Origin: Nissolia schottii | Lineage: Eukaryota; Streptophyta; Magnoliopsida; Fabales; Fabaceae | DNA: 64,000 nt | Assembly (NCBI GenBank): GCA_003254905.1 | Contig: QANU01001262.1 | Coordinates: 1,197,271 to 1,261,270 of the forward strand | Direction: 5' to 3' | In this document: positions 49,996-61,439 of the stretch, piece after piece | Position numbering within the stretch: the first letter of the stretch is position 1 | Layout: each line of letters begins with the position of its first letter | Notes under the pieces: generated by a model | The model's input: the letters and a program-made list of their open reading frames with translations, nothing else | Database searches by the model: none | What the model was told of the DNA's origin: nothing | Translations under genes and position numbers: made by a program

Positions 49996-51398
49996 TCTTA
50001 CGTTACTAATGTGAGATGTGGTTTTTCAGCGGTATTCCAAGCTAAGGCAATCAGACATAAACCACAATATACTATGTTTATTAGCCTAGTAGTGAACTTA
50101 TGATCATGAGCTCGGTGTGTGTTTAGGGCTTATTCAATTCCATGCCCTCCCCGGGTTTAAGCCTTTCTATAATTGAGAATCCCTATTCATCTTTAAAAAA
50201 AAATTAAAAAAATTCCCATTCTATTTTAAGCAAGCAAACATGCCTTATGAGTCATGAATTAATAGTTCAAGTGACATCTCTTTTAATATTGAGTTAAGGG
50301 GCGTGTGTTTAATTTTTTCAGATGAGCAAAACTAATAATCTCTAACTATTTCAACGAATTTAAGGTGATTAGTTCAGTGAAACTGATAAAAAATAAAACA
50401 CAAAGGATGAGTTAAAAATATGGTAACAAGATACTAGTAGAATAAAGTTTCCATATAACGTCGTAGATTCGTAGAATAAGGAAGGCGAATGACCAAACAT
50501 AAGTGTATGGTTGGTTAAATTTTGTTATTATTTTTTTGTTTAATTTATTTCCAGTTTATAATATGTTTGTTGACCTTTTGGATTTTATGAAAAGATAAAC
50601 ACAATAAATGAAAAACAGAAAAGGAGATATCGTTTTTTTATTTAAGTGTAAATAATTCCTAGATATAATGTGTGCATAAACAATTTCTTGACAATTTTTT
50701 TTTTAGGAAAAAGTTAACAATATCGTTAAGGTTCTTGTTAAAAAGTTTAAAGCAAACATATTACCTTGAAATTATATGCTTTCAAAGTCTTGATTATATT
50801 GAAAACATTTAAATATTTTTACTTAAAAAATTTTTTTTGAGGATAACAAAAAGGTTCATTTATAAAAGAAGTTTAACAACACTTACAAGTTGAAAAAGAT
50901 AAATAAAATTTAAGATTAATAAGAAACAAATACGTTCTATATTTTGAATTAACTGAAGATTTGTAACTCTGTTGCTCGTCTAAAAATTATTAATGTCTAA
51001 GTATCATTCATATCAGAGACCAAAACAAGTGTTACAGTTTGAATAACACATTATGCTTCCTTTCAGAGTAGATCTAGATTTTTCATTATCTATAAATTTT
51101 TTACAAAAGAAACATCACAAAAAGAAAGGAGACACTCAAGAATGGGGAGCGAACAACCACAAAGAAAAACAAAAAATAACCACAAAGAGAATAAAAAATA
51201 AAAGATTTATTGTTTCAAGAAACAAATCTGAGTTATTTATTAAATTGAAATCCTAAATAATAAAAAGAAAGAAAAAAATGGTGGAATTGTTAAAAAAAAT
51301 ACAAAATAAAATAACAACTCCCTTAAAATCCTCACCAAAATTAAAGATCAAAGCGACGACAGATAAGAGAAAAAATAGGATTAGTGCTATGCTATCAC
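49996..51398. other. Spacer within the CYP76 cluster
   Basis: The first ~90 bases are 3'-UTR-like sequence of the pseudogene. The rest is AT-rich with no gene. An open frame at 51053-51256 is a Lys/Asn-rich AT translation and is not called. Confidence 0.5.
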
Positions 51399-52520
51399 TA
51401 GGGGTGGGAACAGGCTAGGCATGTTTCATTAATCTTCGGCCTGAGCCTGGCCTGTTAACTGTTATAGGCTAATTTTCTTAGCTTGACCTGGCCTGAAGCT
51501 TGTCAGGCCGGCCTGTTTACTCACAAATGTTCATTCCCAATAATGCCTTATCCACTAAACTAACATTACTTTTTGCAACATTTTATGCAATCATATTTAT
51601 TAATATAATTTAATTATTTAATTTTTCATTTTAAAGAAACTTTAATCTAAAGAGTCCCTCCCATACTCACACACTTATCTCATCTGAATAATGTGAGAGG
51701 CATTTTCCTTTTTCTTTTGTTGGTAAAATGTCATATATACCTGCCTGTGTATTTTTTTATCATAAAAAATAAAAAATAAATATTAAAATAAAATAAAATA
51801 TGCAATTTTTAATTTTTCAAAAATAATCATAGCAAAGTATTATTATCGTTAATAACTTAATTTCTTAATATAATAATATTCTAAAGTAAAAAACTAATAT
51901 ATATATATATAAAGATATTTCTTGAGAGAAGGGAGAGAGTTTAACTGAATATATAATATTTACTATATATCAAGCAAGGGTGTATAAATTCAATATGAAT
52001 CAAAAAGACATTTTCAATAAAGAATTGAAACTCTAAAGTTGCAAGCTGCTGGGGTATGCCCATGAAGAAACAGATTAAAAGATAAGTCTAAGCAATGTGA
52101 ATATCCTTTACGTGAGAGGAAAATCAAATTTTCATCCATTGATTTTATCATTAAGAAACCAAAGTCCATATCCCAAAAAAGTTTGCTCAACTTTGTTATG
52201 TATATCACAAATTCTCTTGCTTAGTATGGGATAGTAAGATCATAAATAGAATATATGACATTTGACCAACAAAAAATAATTAGGAAAATGACAGCAATAC
52301 TCTCTCACATTATTCAGATGAGATGAGAGTGTAAGTGTGAGAGAGTCCTACGGACTCTTTAAATTATGGTTTATTTTAAAAAAATTAAATAATAAAATTA
52401 TATTAATAAATATGATTGCATAAAATGTTGTAAAAAGTAATGCTAGTTTAGTGGATAAGTCATTACTGTATATATTTTTTAGTAGGTCAGGTCAAGCAGC
52501 CTAACTTATTCCCACCCCTA
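51399..52520. mobile_element. Fold-back hAT-like non-autonomous element
   Basis: The termini TAGGGGTGGGAA and TTCCCACCCCTA are inverted repeats. The flanks GCTATCAC (51391-51398) and GTTATCAC (52521-52528) form an 8-bp duplication with one mismatch, the size expected for hAT insertion. Long arms pair inside: about 51538-51710 is the reverse complement of about 52297-52472, including GTGAGAG/CTCTCAC, CATTATTCAGATGAGAT, GCATAAAATGTTG and TTTAGTGGATAAG. The right arm lacks most of the outer GC-rich stretch (GGCCTG repeats, 51430-51520). It has no transposase. Confidence 0.8.
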
Positions 52521-53253
52521 GTTATCACAATGTTATTTTTACTTTAAACCTGAGCAAAAATCGCTTTTTTTTTATTATATCAAAGTTTGGGTTAAAAAAA
52601 AAAGACTTGTTTCAGTTTAAAGTCTGCGTTTATTTCCGGACTCGTTAAAAGCTTTAAAAAGTACTACTGACAGATCAAACCCAACGAAAAAATTTAAAGA
52701 ACCAAATTCAAGTTAGTTACGAACACACGTAAGCAGTAGCTGTCGACCAAGTATACAAACAAAATTTTGGATTTAATTAATCATAGAACAAATAAAACAA
52801 TCCCAACCAGAAATAAAATATTACAAATCATGATTTTAACTCGCCAAGTCTTCGATCTATTATAATTGACGTTAATAATTTTTTGAACCCGGCATTAGCA
52901 CGTTGTCTTGGATAATGTTTGATATTATTTTTAATTAATTTCCTGTGCATCTATACTACCTTAGTTTATAAATAACATACTGAAACATGGCATTGAGACA
53001 TAAAAAAAGATACACTTATTTATATTTATATATTATTTAATTTAATAAAAATAAGATAAAAAATATATTTTAAATAATTTAAAATATTGTTATTGTGTTA
53101 CTTTAACTGAAGATAAAAAATGCATTATCTTAATTTCGTTTTGATAAGTGTCCAACCCCAGAGCTCAATTATTGATAACTTTTCAAAGCATTCAATGTAT
53201 ATTTTTTATTAAATGCTGCTAAGCTTGACTCTGGTACATCTTAATTTCTCATG
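52521..53253. other. AT-rich upstream region of CYP76 gene 2
   Basis: No coding region or clear repeat. It probably includes distal promoter sequence for the gene at 53347. Confidence 0.5.
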
Positions 53254-53346
53254 TTTGACTCTTACGCATTATAAGTTGGGTGTGCTCCATTAAGCCCAAA
53301 GCATCAACCAAGTCCCTCCCTGTACAATTTTCCAAGTTTGTTTGAC
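53254..53346 (+). promoter_or_regulatory. Proximal promoter of CYP76 gene 2 with conserved blocks
   Basis: TTTGACTCTT (53254 on), CATTATAAGT (53267-53276), GTGCTCCAT, CAAAGCATCAA and AAGTCCCTCCCT occur in the same order and similar spacing as upstream of gene 1. The TATA-like word is about 70-80 bases before the ATG at 53347. Confidence 0.5.
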
Positions 53347-55000
53347 ATGGAGGCACTCATTTACGTGCTGGGTTTCTTGTTTACATGCACTTTCATATAT
53401 GCCTCGAGTTCAGTTTTGGAAAGCAAAATTAAAAGTAAGGTTCCACCGGGACCTTACCCTCTTCCCATCATAGGAAACTTGCTTGAACTAAAAGATAAAC
53501 AAACCCACCACACACTGGCCAAGCTGGCTAAGACCCATGGTCCAATAATGCGTTTGAAGCTGGGGCAAGTGACAACCATAGTAATCTCGTCGGCCGACAT
53601 GGCGAAAGAGATTTTCCAGACACACGGGCACTTGTTTTCGGACCGGCCCCTTCCGGAAGCCGTGAGGGTCCACGACCACGCCCAATACACGGTGGGGTTT
53701 TTACCCGTTCAGGCGCCCGTTTGGCGGGACCTGAGAAGAATATGCAACAATCATTTATTCGCGAACAAGATTCTTAACGGAAGCCAATACCTTAGGCGGA
53801 AGAAGACGCAAGAACTGCTGTTGGACGTCGAGCAGAGCAGCCTGGCAGGGGAGGCAGTGGATATTGCGAAGGCGGCTTTCAAGACGGCGCTGAACTTCCT
53901 GTCGAATACCTTCTTCTCTATAGACTTTGTCCACTCGGCGAGTGACATGGGAGAGTACAAGGATATAGTGGTGAACCTCTTGAAAGCCTCTGGGGTGCCC
54001 AACATGGCTGACTTCTTCCCTTTCTTGAAGCTGTTCGACCCGCAGGGCATCAGAAGGATCTGCGCGGTCCACATGGGTAAGCTCTTCCAAGTCTTCGACA
54101 AGCTGATCGACGAGAGGCTCCAGTTGCGCCAAGAGGCAGATTATGCCCCCAGAAATGACATGCTGGATGCCTTGCTCGACATTTCCCAAGAGAATACCCA
54201 AGTCATGGACACGGGAAAGATTAAACATTTACTCAGTGTACGTAACTACTTCCTCGATCTCCCTTAGCTTAATTATATCATTAATTAAACACACACACAC
54301 ACACTTGTATATATATGTGATTGCTAGCTAGATCGATCATTTCTCTTATTTGCAATCAATATATATACATACATACATACAGGATCTTATTGCTGCGGGA
54401 ACCGATACAACTTCATATGCAGTAGCATGGGCAATGGCCGAGCTAATCCATAACCCTGATATTATGTCAAAGGCTAAAAAAGAACTCAAAGAAGTCGTCG
54501 GAATAGGTAACCCCGTCGAGGAATCAGACTTTGTCAAACTCCCTTACTTCCAAGCAATCATAAAAGAGACATTCCGTTTGCACGGGACAGCTCCACTACT
54601 ATCCCCTCGAAAAGCCATGGCTGATGTAGAACTCAATGGCTACATCATTCCAAAGGACGCACAAATTCTAGTTAACCAGTGGGCCATCGGCAGGGACCCA
54701 CAATCATGGGATAATCCCAGCTTATTTTCTCCAGAGAGGTTTCTGGGCTCAAAGATTGATGTTTTGGGCAAAGATTTTCAGCTCACGCCTTTTGGAGGTG
54801 GTCGACGAATATGTCCTGCCATGCCATTGGCTATAAGGATGGTCAACTTGATGTTGGCATCACTCATCAATGATTTTGACTGGAAGCTTGAAAATGGTAT
54901 GAGACCAGAAGATATGGACATGGAAGATGTCATAGAAGGGAATCTCATCTTGAAGAAAAAAGTACCGTTGCTAGCTATTCCAACCAAAATTAATAATTAG
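53347..55000 (+). CDS. Cytochrome P450, CYP76 family, gene 2
   Basis: Two exons: 53347-54237 and 54383-55000, 502 aa; the start is the ATG of MEALIYVLGF, matching gene 1. It has an N-terminal ER anchor, the PPGPYPLPIIGN hinge, I-helix AAGTDTTS (301-308), ExxR (ETFR, 359-362), SPERF at about 413-417 and haem loop FGGGRRICPA with Cys441. The last Gly of the usual CxG is Ala443; this change occurs in working P450s. The intron position equals that of gene 1. Exon 1 is visibly richer in G+C than exon 2 (for example 53641-53700 is about two-thirds G+C). The role is as for CYP76 enzymes generally, a small-molecule hydroxylase; the substrate is unknown. A tandem duplicate of gene 1, diverged enough for a different substrate range. 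Confidence 0.93.
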
Positions 55001-55840
55001 CACGCCATGGGTTCCTAGCTAAGGCAATTAGACATAAACCACAATATATATATACTCTGTTTAAATAAGAAAGGCATGACAATTCCTTTGTTATATCATG
55101 TTAGTTACTTGTAATGTGGAAAACCGTGCAATGCACACAAGTGAGTTTTATGTAATTTGTTAACAATAATAAATATAATTGAATAAAGGAAATTATTTTT
55201 AGATTTTCATCATGTATAGAAAGACATGTTTGATAAAAGAGTGTTATAAAATTTATATCAAAATTTGTTCATGAAAATAAATTTAAATAATTTTCAGAAT
55301 AAAAAATATTTGTAATAAATTAATTTAGATGGAGTGCTGCTTGGGTTTTTGTTTTGCGTGTTTTCGACTTTTGCATATCTGTTTCGAGATTAATTCTCCC
55401 TTCTTCTCGTGAGCTCGTTTTCTCTTCCGTACCTTAATGGCTTTGCTAAAGAGACTTGGGGATATATAATTTTGGGGTGTTTTCTGGAGTTCCCCTTTTT
55501 GTCTAATTCGGAATTCTGGCATTGGATTTATTAAGCCGAAGGTTCAAAAACTTGGTTCCCTTTGCTAAATTCCCGCAGATTCTGCTTCTTTCTCTCACAT
55601 ATCTTTATTTGGCGTTCTTTGTACTTTTGCTTGTTTGGTGATGTATTAGATTGGGTGTCTATGTACTACTAACCTGTAATTATATATGGTTTGGTTGACC
55701 TTATTTATTGGGCTGGAATACATTTTTTTATTTTTGTTTCCTGGGTTTTCTCAATGGATTTTTATAGTGAGACTCTCCCCCTTTTTGTTGAGTTTTGTGT
55801 TGTCACAATGGTTGTTTGTACTTGTTTTCCTTTTCTTGTC

Positions 55841-56390
55841 AGCAAGGTTGTCAAAATCGAAAGTTTAAGTAAACTCGTATGAGTTTACATGCGTAAAAAA
55901 TTATGTTATAAGTAATATAATTAGGAACTAAACTTGATTAAATATTTTATTTATAATTAAAATTGAATAATATTAACTTTAAATTAAATTAATGAAAGAA
56001 ATATCCTAAAATATACCTTAATGCATGACACTTAGTAGTTATGTCATATTTTATTCAGTGTCGGTATTATTTTATAGTTCAATAAAACATAGCTCAATTA
56101 TGATAAATATATGAAATTATCTAAATAAACTCAATATATATTATCTAATATAAACAAATTTAGGTAAGTATCTAACAAAGTTATAAAATTTGTATATTTC
56201 GAGGTAAACTCGTAAACTCGTAGATAGATTTTAACACGTAAACTAGCGAGTAGAATCGAGAGTTTACTTAAACTCGTACGAGTTTACCAAAAAAGAGTTT
56301 ACATAAGTGTTAACTCGTTTCGTGTAGTAAAATTGTAAATTCGTAAGAGTTTACGAGTTAACTCGAGAGTTTAATAACCATGCTTGCTAG
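55841..56390. mobile_element. Fold-back repeat rich in AACTCGTA/GAGTTTAC
   Basis: The left end (GGTTGTCAAAATCGAAAGTT, then AGTAAACTCGTATGAGTTTAC) is mirrored by the right end, which on the other strand reads GGTTATTAAACTCTCGAGTT and AACTCGTAAACTCTTACG. Several further short inverted copies of GTAAACTCGTA lie at 56200-56300. It is non-coding. The class is uncertain; target duplication is unclear. Confidence 0.5.
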
Positions 56391-56508
56391 TTTAAGTCTT
56401 CTTTCAATGAAAATTCATTGACATCGAAAAAATGATAATTATAAAAATAAGTATGAAAGGGAGGCCTTGTTTTTTAAAAAGTCTTTATTTTAAGATGTCT
56501 TTCTTTAA

Positions 56509-56733
56509 TTTATTTACCAAATCCAACCAAGCGTTATTTTTAATAAATGGTAAACTTTTAGAGTTTTTTTATTATGCTTTGTCGGGGGTAAAATTTTACA
56601 TTATCATTCAATCAAATCATTTTATTTACCAAATCCAACCAAGTGTTATTTTTAATAAATGGTAAACTTTTAGGGTTTTTTATCATGCATTGTCAGGTGC
56701 AAAATTTTACATTGTCATCCAATCAAATCATTT
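56509..56733. repeat. Tandem duplication, 2 x ~112 bp
   Basis: TTTATTTACCAAATCCAACC begins at about 56509 and 56621. Both copies continue GTTATTTTTAATAAATGG, AAAATTTTACATT and CAATCAAATCATTTTAT, with about a dozen differences. Confidence 0.85.
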
Positions 56734-59700
56734 TATATGCATAATTTTTCAAGTAGTAAGTGTTAAAGTCAACTATTTTTTTGTTTATGTGAAATGATTT
56801 AATTAGATAATATAAAAAAATTAATACATTGTTAATGCATATCAATTAAATTCTAATAATATTAAGACTTAATAGATAAAAAGAAAATAACATGAAGGGA
56901 AGATGAAGAGAATGATTCAATGAAGGTAACTAAACGAAAACTCACTGCAGAGTGTTGGAAACAATGTTTGGATTTGTTTTTTTTATTTTCGTGGGACATG
57001 ATATTTGTAGTCATCATAAGACAAAAGATATTTATATTTATTTGTTTTTTATGTGTAGTGAATTGAATTTTGAATTATGGGACATGTTTTTTCAAAAAGA
57101 ATTAAAAAATAAATGGTTAATCGCCAATCCGATCGACCCAATCCAACTCGTTTACAATCAGATTGGGTAACCTGGTAAAAAAATAGCAATCCGATCCATC
57201 CATCAGATTGTTTAGCAGCAACAGTGGTGAGAAGAACTACAATGAGGGTTGAGGAGAACGACAAGAGGTGAGAAGATAGGAAAGATTAATTTAGAATTGG
57301 GTAAAAAAATAATACTATATGATCTAATCAGGCCTATTGAGGTCTGATAAGTTAATACGATGATTGTAAGATAAAATTGGATAAGATTGTATAAAATTAT
57401 ATTATCCTTTATCACACCAAACACATGATAAAATTTTGTTTCGTAGTATTAAATATACGATGTAACAAACGAGGTCTTTATAACATACAATACCTTCTTA
57501 TGAGAATATCAATGTGTGGGAAGAAGGGAAGAGAAAATAACTCAATGCATGGGCCAACTCGAAGCCCGTTCCACCAACAAAATTTAATGGACTGTCCATT
57601 ACCACAGAGTTTGGGCTTATACCCTGACCATTACCAGTATTGTCTTTGGGCTCAAACCCAGGTGGGGACTGTGGCCCAGATGAGATAGAGCACAAAATGC
57701 TACCAGAGTTAGGTGGATGAAATATTAAATTTTATTTAGGAATCGGGCATGAAATTGAGCGTAGCTGACAATTAGAATTGGGTTCATTATTTAATGTTTG
57801 GTGGCCTCCTTAAATTTGGAATCACAGTAACTCTACGTAACATTGGTCCTACCAACTTTAAAATAGTTGAACTCATCTAAATTTGTAGTGTTTTTTTTTT
57901 TTTAACACGATCAAACAAAATAATTTTTAACATGAAAATAATAGAACCAAAGATTGAAGAGGAGCAGCAGCAGCGAGCTCAGTAGAGCAAGGTGTTCTTT
58001 TAAGATTTAACTCAATTGTACAAAACTCTAAAAAGAATAATCAGTTTCTCTAAGAAAAACTTGTGATCACATGCATCTGAGTTCATAAATTTCACATACA
58101 TCATATTTTATGAAAAAATATGCTTTCTTTCTTCGTGCTTAATTATCAAAGAAACTGCTCATGAATGCCACTGAAATTCTGGCATACTCTTTTGTTCAAC
58201 AAGGAGGTTTGAACACTGAGTCTCACGTAGTAAATGCATTGTATGACCACTAAAGCGTGATATTCAATATTGTATTAGTGTACTCAATAATAATATATAG
58301 ATATAACTATGCATATTTATTTAAATTGTAATTTTATGTCTAATAAAATAATATTTCAATAATAATCATAATATATATTTTATATCTAAAGTGTGTTTAA
58401 TTATTAATTATTTGTGTTTTTTATTGTACTTATTTAAATTTTCATATGTTTTTATATATTTATTTAATTATATTTAGTTTAATATTTGGCCTAATAACTC
58501 ACTAATTAATTCAGTAATTTGATGGAGTAGCTAAGTGGAGCTCTAAGTCAAGTTCCTGTGCCGGGGTTGGGCTATTCAAACAAAAGATAATTAATTAACC
58601 AAAGAAGGAAAAAGATTACACTAGCCGAAAAAATTTGACAACTAGTTATGACCATTGTGAGGGGATAACAATGACAGCACTTATAGTCAAATTTTTTAAA
58701 TAAAAAATGTTTGAAATTCAGCGACTTCCCGGATAGATCTTTATGGTTGGTGGTATTTGATATTTTCTCTCCCCATTTTTAATTGTTATTTTTTATTTAT
58801 AAATACATTTATAAAAATCACCAATATAAAATTGTAGGACATGGTTAGACGGGTGGATACAATAAATAATGCTATTTATACATAAAAAAATTATATAAAT
58901 ATTTTTATCATTTTTTATAATATATTATAAAGTTATTATATATTTAATAACCTTCATAATATTATAAGATAAGTAATAATATGTTTATATTTTTTTTTAT
59001 ACGTACAAGTACAAGTATTATTTTTCGTTCTTTATTGGAGTGGCTAGCGACGAGGCGGCAATTGGTGGTATATTTTGGAATGGTAAAGGAACCGCCATCT
59101 GGATAATATAATCATATATGGTGATGGCACATGAATTTGAATAAATTCACTGTACCAAGTTGTGACCTGGATCAATCATATTAGTCATAATTCAATCAAT
59201 TCAATGCACGGGTACTCATGAAAGAGACGAGTGGAGGATAGATAGCAATAGAATGGAGTGCATGTTTCCATATATACTCAGCAGCCAGCAGGGCGGCTTC
59301 TCCTTTTCTTGAGGATAAAAGAGTTGAGTATAAATTAACTAAAAATCATAACATCATAAATCCATTAATAATTTAATTGAATAAATCTAAAATTTTTAAA
59401 AATTAAATAAAAAATTCATAAAAAATTCTAGAGACATTTGTATACTACAAACAAACTACAATAGTGAAAAAGAATTAAAAAAAATTGTCTTAATTTATTA
59501 TTTAAAATACCATATGCAATATTTGTTTGTTATCTCTCTTCTTTACTTTGTTTTATATTGATTTAAACTCTCAAGTTAAAACTTTAAATTTTAAGTTAAT
59601 TAAAAGAAAGAAAAGAGAGGGAGTTGAGAGAATTTAGAAAGAGAGAAGCAGAAAAGTATTCACTATTTCATAGAAAAACAAAAAGAACGATGTATAAAAT

Positions 59701-60244
59701 GTTAAAATGTTTTCTTGATGTGAATTTTGTAACATTAGTAAGTGCACTAATTCATACAAGTAATAAGAGTGAGTATTAAAACTCAGGTTGTCAAACCCTG
59801 TCATGACGCAAAAAGTCATGACCGGCACATGAGAGATATGATCCCTTATGCAAGCCTTTGATCGCAGTTTATGTAAAAATGTGGTTGTTTAGTGAAACAA
59901 TTAAGTAACTTAATTAAAATATATTACAAATATTCAATAAGTTTCCAATACAATAATAAAATATGTATATCAATAAATAACACAATATCTTTCTGTTTGT
60001 GTGACTCTGAAGCACTGTAAACATAAATAAAACATAAAATAACTCCACTACAAAATAGAGTTCACCATTGACAACTAATCTGGACTATGAAGCCTTACTC
60101 TAAATTAATTGAACTATCTAAAAAACATGGGAGATGAGGGGTGAGTCATCAAACTCAGTGAATGACAGAGCCGCATGGCTCACATGAAACATAAATAAGT
60201 ATGAAACTCACAATGCAATAGATGTTAATAATAATAATGTCAAT

Positions 60245-60245
<1 letters not shown>

Positions 60246-60286
<41 letters not shown>

Positions 60287-60287
60287 T
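60246..60287. repeat. (AAT)n microsatellite
   Basis: About 14 uninterrupted AAT units. Confidence 0.9.
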
Positions 60288-61439
60288 TTCAAACTTTTAA
60301 ATATCTAGGGAGGTATCTGTTTTAGAGTTATGTCAGAGCCTCATGGTATGCTTAAAGTTTAACTGTCCGAGTCTCACGGTATGCTATCTACCCGAGTCTC
60401 ACCATACAGTGTGCTATCTTCCTATGCATCACGATATGCCTACAAGGTACCAAGATCAACATAGGTTGTTGCCGACGTATAGTTCTAATCTAAATTCTCT
60501 CAGTCAAAGCTTATACATTCATTTTATCATCATGATAATAATCTCTAAAAATCATAATACTTGTCGTGCAACATATGCAATGTCTTTCTTACTATCAAAT
60601 GGTCCATGTGTAAATAAAAATATTCCATGAGTTCGTAAATATTTTTCATTAAGTATTTATGAAACTGATTTTTCTTGGACATTCTAAAATAGTTTTCGAT
60701 AATATTCTCACAAAGATATATCATAAACTTTGCTTGTACTAAAATATCATTCATGAAAATAATTATTAATGACTGTTAAAATAGGTTGTGATAAACCACC
60801 ACTAATCTAAAACTGTCAAAACTCTCACGTCATTACCCAATGATTCCTGTAAAATATCACTCTTCGTTCTAAATTCTAAAGCCTCACAATTATTATATCT
60901 CACAATAATTTTTCTCTCATCCCTCACTTGCACACTGACACAAGGCAAGTGATTTTGGTTACCCATACTCACTCTCTTTCTAATCACTTAGTTCGACACA
61001 TCTCGTCCTTGTATAGAAGTAGTTTAGCAATTTAATATTATAACCATGCATGTCACGTTTCTTAAAAAATATTTTGTATCTCTTTCATGTTTGTGATTTG
61101 CCTTAACTCTCTTTTATTTCATTATTTTTTTTTTCTTATGCATGAAGAATGACATTTTGTCCCTTTTTTTACTATAAAAAATTATTGTTTCTTGCTAGAG
61201 TAATCAACCATGCTCCTTTATATTTGACTTGTTGTAATTTTTTGTTTGATCATGACTTTCACATTTCAACATAGCATTAAAGGGTTAATTATTTGTCCAT
61301 CAAATAATTATTACTTAACATGTTTGGTTGAAAACAAGTCACAAATCTCGACTTGGATTTATAAGGTAAAAAAAAGTAATAAGGAGTAACTTATTACAAA
61401 TGAGCAATACAAAAAAATTAATAAAAAAATAATAAAATA

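Larger units (their letters stand above)
55001..61439. other. Gene-poor region downstream of the CYP76 cluster
   Basis: It begins with the 3' UTR of CYP76 gene 2. About 55320-55850 is less AT-rich and T-rich in the style of a plant leader or intron, but leads to no recognisable exon and runs into a fold-back repeat. Listed separately are a fold-back element (55841-56390), a 112-bp duplication (56509-56733) and an (AAT)n run. About 60320-60440 has loose short repeats of GAGTCTCACGGTATGC. Between 57000 and 61439 no gene was recognised. Confidence 0.5.

Noticed and set aside
55320..55850. Possible 5' leader or first intron of an unannotated gene
   Set aside because: T-rich, leader-like texture but no exon with family resemblance on either strand.
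57425..57695. Overlapping frames on both strands (about 87 and 65 codons)
   Set aside because: No domain, no orthologue recognised, no splice partners; AT-rich surroundings.
58860..59030. Possible MITE with ATAATGCTATTTATAC-like ends
   Set aside because: Inverted pairing is weak and could arise from AT-rich composition alone.
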